Assembly: GCA_964358485.1 (NCBI GenBank)
Contig: CAYHPY010000039.1
Coordinates: 1 to 31,241 of the forward strand
Length of the DNA: 31,241 bases
Reading direction: 5' to 3'
Source: CAYHPY01 sp964358485
GTDB taxonomy: Bacteria > Elusimicrobiota > Elusimicrobia > UBA1565 > UBA9628
Shown here piece after piece: positions 23,085 to 28,959 of the stretch (the first letter of the stretch is position 1; each line of letters starts with the position of its first letter). Both the position numbers and the translations under genes were made by a program. The notes beneath the pieces were generated by a model. The model ran no database searches and was not told where the DNA came from. It saw only the letters and a program-made list of their open reading frames with translations.

Positions 23085-23839
23085 GGCAGGCTCGCCCGCG
23101 CCCGCTCGAACACCCCCTCCGACCAAGCCCGGGTCTTTTTCGGGAAACGGTCATAATGAACCTCGTCTCCGCCGGTTTCGGGGTAGGCTCCGAGGAGTTT
23201 CCGGCTGTCGACCAGGGCGCAGGAGTTCTCGGCGGCCGTCTTGGCCAGATGCTCATAAAACTCATCGACCCAGCCCGCCTTGATCTTATAGCGGGGGCCA
23301 TCCGCAAGCAACGGGGGCGGCCCGACCCAGAGGCAGGAAACGCCCGCCTCGGAGAGTTCTTTCATCAACGGAGCGGTCTTGGCGGCGGCGGCCTTCGGCG
23401 ACAAAAAGTGATGGTTGGTTCCCAGCGCCACCACGGCCAGGCGCAGGCCCGCGGGGACCACGCGCCGCAGGCGCCAGGGACCGGGAGTGTTTTCACCATC
23501 GGGTTTCTGAGTCGGGGCGGCCTTGGGATGGGCGGGATCGCGGTGCAGCCACGTGTGCGGGCTGGGAGTCCTGGTGGCGGCTCCGTCCCCCGCCCAAAAC
23601 CACGCCGACGAGCCCGAGACCGCGAAGGTGTGGACCTCCCAGCCGTCCAAGGTCCGCAGAAGTCGGTCCAGGCCGTCGCCGAATCTTCCCGCGGTGTGGG
23701 AATCCCCGATCAGCAGGATCGCCCCGCCGGAGGCGGACGCTTTCGAGACGGGAGCGCCCTGGGGCTCGGGCACCGCCTCGATGACGATCTGCCCGAGGGC
23801 GTCGGCGCTTAGCGCCAGGATCAGAAGAAGAATTCTCAT
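23081..23839 (-). CDS. Exported SGNH-family hydrolase
   Basis: 252 residues. A signal peptide (MRILLLILALSADALG) is followed by the SGNH blocks: ILLIGDSHTAG with the nucleophile Ser47, VVALGTNHHF as the oxyanion block, and GDEVHYD giving the Asp/His pair near the C-terminus. SGNH enzymes cleave esters in lipids, sugars or peptidoglycan; the substrate here is unknown. ATG 23839 overlaps the stop of the 59-residue membrane protein as ATGA, and the gene's stop overlaps the HEAT gene. GDSH rather than GDSL and the secreted form recall polysaccharide O-acetyl-modifying members, but this is only a hint. Confidence 0.82.
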   Translation of the reverse strand: MRILLLILALSADALGQIVIEAVPEPQGAPVSKASASGGAILLIGDSHTAGRFGDGLDRLLRTLDGWEVHTFAVSGSSAWFWAGDGAATRTPSPHTWLHRDPAHPKAAPTQKPDGENTPGPWRLRRVVPAGLRLAVVALGTNHHFLSPKAAAAKTAPLMKELSEAGVSCLWVGPPPLLADGPRYKIKAGWVDEFYEHLAKTAAENSCALVDSRKLLGAYPETGGDEVHYDRFPKKTRAWSEGVFERARASLP

Positions 23840-24015
23840 CGCCGGTCCAAGTAGCCCCGCTGCCAGGCCAGAAATAGGATGAGAAGCCAGGGGACGGCGT
23901 AAAGCGCCCCGGCCCCCAGCGGCGACTGAACGCGCGAGCCGAGCCAGACGAAAATCAAGGCCGCGACGACGGCATAGGCCGCCAGAAACGGGGAGAAGGG
24001 ACGCCGGCCGCCCAT
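23836..24015 (-). CDS. Small two-helix membrane protein, function unknown
   Basis: 59 residues. Two hydrophobic helices, FLAAYAVVAALIFVWLGS and AGALYAVPWLLILFLAWQR, are joined by a short polar turn, with a basic tail (YLDRR). The ATG at 24015 overlaps the caspase stop by one base (TGATG) and the stop overlaps the SGNH start as ATGA. Such tight coupling on both sides is strong evidence that this short frame is a real gene. It may anchor or assemble the exported neighbours at the inner membrane. I do not recognise a family. It is easily missed by automatic gene calling because of its size. Confidence 0.72.
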   Translation of the reverse strand: MGGRRPFSPFLAAYAVVAALIFVWLGSRVQSPLGAGALYAVPWLLILFLAWQRGYLDRR

Positions 24016-25598
24016 CAGCGCAGGACCGGATCATCGTCGGGAATTTCCGGGTTCAACTGGGGCGTCTGCGCCCGGTTGTCGCGCCGCGCGGCGTTCTGGA
24101 CCCTCGGGGAAAGGTAGTCGTACAGGCCTTTGACGGTGACCTTCCCGTCGGGTCCCTGGGCCGCCCCGTTGAGGCCGCGCAGAAGGTAATAGGTGAAAAG
24201 GCCGTGGCCCTGTTTTTCGATCATGCCGGAGATCTCGTCCTGGGCGCTGGCCGTCAGCGAGACGATCTTGCCGTCGGCCTCGTCTTCGGCGGCGGCGATC
24301 TTGGTGACCAGGGGCCGGGTTCCCTTGGCCAGGACCGAGCGCCCTCCCGCGCCGGAAAAACACGCGTCGAGCGCCACGATCACGCGCTTGGCCTTGAGCG
24401 CGCCGAGCTTTTTATACAGGCGCTTGACCGAGTAGGCCGTGTCGCGCAGGTATTGGGGGTCCCCGTCGGAAGGGACCAGGTAGGCCAGGCTGGTGGTGGA
24501 ATCCGGGGCCCCGTGGCCGGAATAGTAGAAGAAGACCGTGGACTCCGGGGTGACGTTGTTGGGCAGCCAGGATTCGATGTTTTTGGTGAGCCCCGCCTTG
24601 CTGGCCCGCGCGCCGGACAGGAAAACCACGTTTCTCTCGGGAAAGCCCATGGCCACCAGATGCGCCCTCACGGCCTGGGCGTCGCGCTCGGCGAATTTGG
24701 CTTCCGGCAGATCGGCATACTTTTCGATTCCCACGACCACCGCGTAATTCTCGGGATTCTCCTCAAGCGCGTAGCTGGGCTTGTCCACCGTTGAAACCAA
24801 CGCCGGCGGGGCCTTGGCGGCGTCTTTTTTGAGCTTTTCCTCGGCTTTGCGCCGCTCGGCTTCCTCTTGATCCCGCCTGCGGCCCGCGCTCTCCACGGCC
24901 GATTGGACGATCTTGGCGACTTCCTCCTTGGTCAAGGTCTCCGCCTTCGGAGCCGGGGCCGGAGCGGGGGCCTTGGCGGCCTGAGCGGCCTGGGCGCCGC
25001 GGACCTCGTCGCGGATGATCTTGGCCATCTCTTCCTTAGTAAGGCCCTGGGCCGGAGGCGGGGCCCCCGCGGCCGGGACCGCCGCCGAAGTCGGGGCCGG
25101 AGCGGCGGCCAATGCCGCGACCGCCGACGGCCCCGCCTTGAAATCCTCCCAAACGGCGCGCCCCAGCTTCCACCACGACCGATCGGCTGGGATTTCGTAG
25201 GTCTTGAGGACCCGCGCGTTGTCGGCGGAAAGCACCATCAGCCGCCCTTTTCCCTGGACGGCCCAGACCGCGCAATCCGGGCATTCTTCCTGGGCCATGA
25301 CCGGTTCAATGGAGCCCACCGGGGTCTGGCAATCCTTCTCCGGGGCGCTCCCGCAGAGAAACGCCGCCACCGCCGGGTCCGGGAGCCGCCCCACGATGAA
25401 GCCGATCTGAAAACCCTTCGGCTCTTCGGCTTCCTCGGCCGCCGGCTCGGGCGCCTGCTCCCGCGGCGCCTCGGGGGGCGGGGGCCGGCGGGGACCGCCC
25501 CGGGGAGGCCGCCTGCGGCTTTCTTGGCCAAAAGAGAACGATCCGGCCCCGAAAAGGAGGAGAGCGGCGAGCACGGCGCGGCGCGGAAAAACGCTCAT
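24015..25598 (-). CDS. Exported caspase-like cysteine protease (peptidase C14)
   Basis: 527 residues. A signal peptide (1-25) leads to an Arg/Pro-rich stretch (27-50) and an unassigned domain (about 62-155, with four Cys). Next is an Ala/Pro-rich linker holding two copies of an LTKEE(M/V)AKI motif (186-195 and 222-231), then a charged coiled-coil-like segment (about 238-262). The C14 domain starts at about 284 (NYAVVVGIEKYADL). The catalytic pair is His362 in YYSGHG and Cys413 in DACFSG. Caspase-like enzymes usually cut after Arg/Lys or Asp. The start ATG 25598 gives the signal peptide and lies about 16 bases after the predicted transcription start. It opens a four-gene coupled set. Export of a caspase with SGNH and HEAT partners is unusual. 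Confidence 0.88.
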   Translation of the reverse strand: MSVFPRRAVLAALLLFGAGSFSFGQESRRRPPRGGPRRPPPPEAPREQAPEPAAEEAEEPKGFQIGFIVGRLPDPAVAAFLCGSAPEKDCQTPVGSIEPVMAQEECPDCAVWAVQGKGRLMVLSADNARVLKTYEIPADRSWWKLGRAVWEDFKAGPSAVAALAAAPAPTSAAVPAAGAPPPAQGLTKEEMAKIIRDEVRGAQAAQAAKAPAPAPAPKAETLTKEEVAKIVQSAVESAGRRRDQEEAERRKAEEKLKKDAAKAPPALVSTVDKPSYALEENPENYAVVVGIEKYADLPEAKFAERDAQAVRAHLVAMGFPERNVVFLSGARASKAGLTKNIESWLPNNVTPESTVFFYYSGHGAPDSTTSLAYLVPSDGDPQYLRDTAYSVKRLYKKLGALKAKRVIVALDACFSGAGGRSVLAKGTRPLVTKIAAAEDEADGKIVSLTASAQDEISGMIEKQGHGLFTYYLLRGLNGAAQGPDGKVTVKGLYDYLSPRVQNAARRDNRAQTPQLNPEIPDDDPVLR

Positions 25599-25620
25599 CG
25601 TCGGGAAGGTCCCACCCTGG

Positions 25621-25649
25621 AGTTTAACCCCATCCGGCCTCCCCGTCAA
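25621..25649 (-). promoter_or_regulatory. Sigma70-type promoter of the caspase operon
   Basis: On the minus strand TTGACG (25644-25649), 17 bases, then TAAACT (25621-25626). The spacing is ideal and the predicted start site is about 16 bases before the caspase ATG. A close twin (TTGACG-17-TACACT) precedes the RHS gene. Confidence 0.65.
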
Positions 25650-25652
25650 GGC

Positions 25653-25687
25653 CGGGGCCGTTACGGCCCCGTCCCTTCCAAATTTGG
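25653..25687. promoter_or_regulatory. Palindromes in the divergent control region
   Basis: Between the caspase and kinase genes there are two palindromes: GGGGCC-GTTAC-GGCCCC (about 25653-25669) and the perfect 10-base CCAAATTTGG (25678-25687), 15 bases before the kinase ATG. Either could be an operator. No clear plus-strand promoter is seen. Confidence 0.3.
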
Positions 25688-25701
25688 TAATTTGTCCCGG
25701 T

Positions 25702-27267
25702 ATGGCCCAAGACAGCTCCGAAGCCCTGGAACACCTGCTAGAGGTGGGCCGGCTTTTGTCCTCCAAGCTCGAAATGGGGGAATTGCTGAGCACGGTCCTG
25801 GGCCTGGCCTCCCGCGTGGTGGGATCCGAAAGCGCCTCCCTGCTTCTCCTGGACGAGGAAAGCCAGGAGCTCTATTTCGACGTGGCCCTGGGCCTGGGGC
25901 CGGAAGCCGCCAATTTCCGCCTGCCGGTGGGCCAGGGCGTGGCCGGGGCCGTGGCCCGCGACCGCAAAGCCCTCATCCTCAACGACGCCCGCTCCGACCC
26001 ACGCTGGTCGCCCAAAATGGACGAGGCCTCCGGGTTCGTGACCCGCTCGATTTTGGCCGCGCCGATGGCCATCAAGGGCCGCCTGGTCGGAGTGGTCGAG
26101 GCCATCAACAAGCGCGACGGGGACTTCAACGAGGAGGACCTGCGGATGTTCGAGGCCTTCTCCTCCCAAGCCTCCGTCGCCGTCGAGAACGCCCGCCTCT
26201 TCAGCTCCCTGCGCGAGGAACGAGCCCGGCTGACCGTGGTCTTCACCGAGATGACCGATTCCGCGATCCTGACCGATTCGGAGGGCGCCCTGCTCCTGGC
26301 CAACGACTCGGCCCGCCGCCTGCTGGCGCCCGACGAAAAGGCCACTCTCAAGACCCTTTTGTCGGGCATGGCCGTCGAGCCGCCCCTGGAGGAAATCCTC
26401 TCCGGCCTGACCCCGTCGGTGGCCGTCGAGATCGTCCGCGAGGAGCCCAAGCGGCTGATCCTGGCGGGCCGGGTGACGCGCACGCACCTGGGATCGGACG
26501 GAGGCTCCCGGGGGGACGGCGGCCCCGAGGGCTTTCTCTGGATTCTCCGGGACGTGACCGAGGAACGCGCCAAGGAATTGGTCAAACAGACCTTCCTGGC
26601 TTTGATCTCCCACAAACTTAAAACCCCGCTGGCCGCGATCACCGGCTTTGCCGAGCTCCTGTGCTCGGACCTCTCCGACAAGCTCGAGCCCGCCCAGATC
26701 AAGGGCCTCAACGCGATCCTCACCCAGGGGCGAAAGCTCTCCGACCTGGTGAGCCGCCTGCTCAACTACGTGACCTTGGATGCCCCCGGCGGGGCCGCCC
26801 CCTCCAAGCCCTGCGACGTCGACGAGGTCCTGGCCGCGGCCCTCAAGAACATGACCGAGTGGCTGGGCGAGCGCGGCGGGCAGGTCTCTTACACCCCCTC
26901 CGGCGCCATGGTCATGGCCGACCCCTATCAACTCCGGGAAGTTTTCAAGAACCTGATCGAAAACGCGGTGAAGTTCGATTCCAAGGCCGAGCGCCTGGTC
27001 CAGGTGGATGTCAAAAGCGAGGAAGCCGAAGTCCACATTTTGATCAAGGACACCGGCCCCGGCATCCCCCCCGAGCACTTGGAGCGGGTCTACAGCAAAT
27101 TCCACCAGATCGAACAGTCCTTCACCGGGCAGGTGGAGGGCTGGGGCCTGGGCCTGGCCTTCTGCAAGAAAATCGTGGAACAGCACCGCGGCCGCATCCG
27201 CCTGGAATCCCGCCTGGGAGAAGGCACCACGGCCGTCGTCACTTTACCCCGAGCCCCGGCGCAATGA
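25702..27267 (+). CDS. Soluble sensor histidine kinase with GAF and PAS-like domains
   Basis: 521 residues with no membrane helix. A GAF domain covers about residues 8-165 (SASLLLLDEE, PVGQGVAGAVA, APMAIKGRLVGVVEAINK). A PAS-like linker (about 175-290) follows, then the dimerisation helix with phospho-acceptor His304 in LISHKLKTPLAAITGFAELL. The ATPase domain shows Asn421 in NLIENAVKF, DTGPGIP (450-456) and GWGLGL (480-485). Such kinases sense a small molecule or redox state in the cytoplasm and phosphorylate a response regulator; none is encoded in the window. ATG 25702 is the start that fits the GAF domain; upstream TTG 25684 adds only six residues. It is translationally coupled (ATGA) to the TldD gene. 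Confidence 0.9.
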   Translation: MAQDSSEALEHLLEVGRLLSSKLEMGELLSTVLGLASRVVGSESASLLLLDEESQELYFDVALGLGPEAANFRLPVGQGVAGAVARDRKALILNDARSDPRWSPKMDEASGFVTRSILAAPMAIKGRLVGVVEAINKRDGDFNEEDLRMFEAFSSQASVAVENARLFSSLREERARLTVVFTEMTDSAILTDSEGALLLANDSARRLLAPDEKATLKTLLSGMAVEPPLEEILSGLTPSVAVEIVREEPKRLILAGRVTRTHLGSDGGSRGDGGPEGFLWILRDVTEERAKELVKQTFLALISHKLKTPLAAITGFAELLCSDLSDKLEPAQIKGLNAILTQGRKLSDLVSRLLNYVTLDAPGGAAPSKPCDVDEVLAAALKNMTEWLGERGGQVSYTPSGAMVMADPYQLREVFKNLIENAVKFDSKAERLVQVDVKSEEAEVHILIKDTGPGIPPEHLERVYSKFHQIEQSFTGQVEGWGLGLAFCKKIVEQHRGRIRLESRLGEGTTAVVTLPRAPAQ

Positions 27268-28652
27268 CCTCCCTGGGGCGGCTCAAGCCCGCGGACTTCG
27301 CCCCGGCCCTGGGCGGCGCCGGGCACGGCGAGGCCTACCTGGAGATTTCCGAGTCCACGGCCCTGCGGCTGGAGGACTCCCGGATCGAGGACATCGCCGT
27401 CTCCACCGAGCAGGGCGTCGGCCTGCGCTACCTCAAACGCGGGGGGCGCAATATCGAGACCGTGTTCGGCAGCGCCAACCGCCTGGACGCCGAGGAAGCC
27501 CGCAGCCTCTCCCGGGCCCTCCTCCCTTCCCGCCCGGAAGGGGGCCCCATCCTGCCGGAAACCCTTTCCCTGTATCGCCACAGCTTCCGGGTGGACCCGC
27601 GGAGCGTGCCCCTGGCCGATAAAATCTCCCTCCTACGCCAAGCCGACCGTGTGATCCGCTCGGAGTTTTCGGGCATCCGCCAGGTGACGGCGGTCTACGG
27701 GGAGCGGGCCAAGGAATTCGCGGTGCTGGACTCCGAAGGGGGCGCCGCGGGCGAGTCCCGGGTCACGGTCATGTTCTCGGTGACCGTCGTGGCGGAAAAA
27801 GACGGGATTCTGCAGACCGGCAACGCCATGGTGGGCGCCCTGCGCGGCTATGAAATCCTCCTGGACCAGGACCCCCTGGCCGCCGCCCGCCTGGCCGCGC
27901 GCCGGGCCGTGGCCAAGCTCTCGGCCCCCAAGGCCAAGGCCGGGGAATTTCCGGTGGTGCTGGCCAACTCCGCCGGGGGAACCTTCATCCACGAGGCCAT
28001 CGGCCACTCCCTGGAGGCCGACCATGTCCAGGAGGGAAGCTCCCCGGCCTATGTCGGAAAGATCGGCGCGCAAATCGCCCCGGAATTTCTCTCCGTGATC
28101 GACGATCCCACTTTGCCGTTCCAGCGGGGAAGCTTTCGCTTCGACGACGAGGGCGTGCCGGCCCGCGCCACCAAGCTGGTGGACAACGGCGTCCTCAAGG
28201 ATTTTTTGTACGACCGGGTCACCTCCATGCAGGACGGGAAATCCCCCAACGGCCACGGCCGCCGCGAGTCCTTCCACAGCCGCCCCATTCCAAGAATGTC
28301 CAATCTCTACATCGCCCCGGGGCCGCACGACCCGGCCCAGATCCTCAAGGAACTCAAGGCCGGGGTCCTGGTGACCCGCATGGGCGGCGGCCAGGTCAAC
28401 ACCGCCACGGGAGAATTCGTCTTCGAGGTGGACGAGGGCTTCTGGGTGGAGGACGGAAAAATCCGCCACATGATCCGCGACGCCAACCTCCTGGGCGTCG
28501 GGCCCGAGACCTTGAGCTCGATCTCGCGCCTGGGCTGGGACATCGGCTGGGGCATCGGCACCTGCGGCAAGGATGGGCAGGGCGTGCCGGTCTCCGACGC
28601 CCAGCCCACCATGCTTCTGCCCAAGATTCTCATCGGCGGACGGCACGATTAG
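27264..28652 (+). CDS. tldD: TldD-family metallopeptidase
   Basis: 462 residues. TldD works with TldE (PmbA) as a zinc protease that trims unfolded peptides and matures some modified peptides such as microcin B17. The zinc motif HEAIGHSLEADHV is intact, and GRRESFHSRPIPRMSN, TRMGGGQVN and GEFVFEVDEGFWVEDGKI match TldD. Length is near the E. coli protein (481). ATG 27264 overlaps the kinase stop as ATGA. No TldE/PmbA gene follows; the next gene is the RHS protein with its own promoter. TldE may be elsewhere, or this TldD may act alone or with another partner. Coupling to a histidine kinase is not a usual arrangement. Confidence 0.92.
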   Translation: MTSLGRLKPADFAPALGGAGHGEAYLEISESTALRLEDSRIEDIAVSTEQGVGLRYLKRGGRNIETVFGSANRLDAEEARSLSRALLPSRPEGGPILPETLSLYRHSFRVDPRSVPLADKISLLRQADRVIRSEFSGIRQVTAVYGERAKEFAVLDSEGGAAGESRVTVMFSVTVVAEKDGILQTGNAMVGALRGYEILLDQDPLAAARLAARRAVAKLSAPKAKAGEFPVVLANSAGGTFIHEAIGHSLEADHVQEGSSPAYVGKIGAQIAPEFLSVIDDPTLPFQRGSFRFDDEGVPARATKLVDNGVLKDFLYDRVTSMQDGKSPNGHGRRESFHSRPIPRMSNLYIAPGPHDPAQILKELKAGVLVTRMGGGQVNTATGEFVFEVDEGFWVEDGKIRHMIRDANLLGVGPETLSSISRLGWDIGWGIGTCGKDGQGVPVSDAQPTMLLPKILIGGRHD

Positions 28653-28845
28653 CGGGGGCTTTTCCCGACCCCTGACACTTCCCATCGCTTGACCTTCACG
28701 GCTCGAGCCGGTCGGCGCAGCGGCCATTTGAGTTGACGTTTTTGAGCGCCTCCCGCGGCGCCGCATTGAAAATCTTGGCCGCCTCCGTTTCCAAGGTCCG
28801 AAAAAGGTCAGATTCTGAAGAGCGCTACAATTGTTTTTCTGGGCC
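28653..28845. other. Intergenic stretch, no gene recognised
   Basis: No plausible coding region or clear terminator is seen after TldD. The minus strand has a short open reading of about 32 codons ending near 28699 (containing EAAKIFNAAPREALKNVN) that looks protein-like, but it has no start, partner or known family. It may be a leftover of a former gene. Confidence 0.4.
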
Positions 28846-28874
28846 TTGACGCCTCCTGGGGCCGGGGTTACACT
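28846..28874 (+). promoter_or_regulatory. Sigma70-type promoter of the RHS gene
   Basis: TTGACG (28846-28851), 17 bases, then TACACT (28869-28874). The predicted transcript starts near 28881 and has a leader of about 80 bases before the chosen ATG. Confidence 0.65.
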
Positions 28875-28959
28875 TTGGTTTAGGCAGGAGCCGAGCCTCG
28901 CCCCTATCGCTCGGCCTTTGTCGGGAGGTCCGTTGGGCGCCGAGGGTTTCGGGCCGTTG

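Noticed and set aside
28699..28800. Short protein-like minus-strand reading containing EAAKIFNAAPREALKNVN
   Set aside because: No start codon context, no neighbour and no family recognised; noted only as a possible gene leftover.
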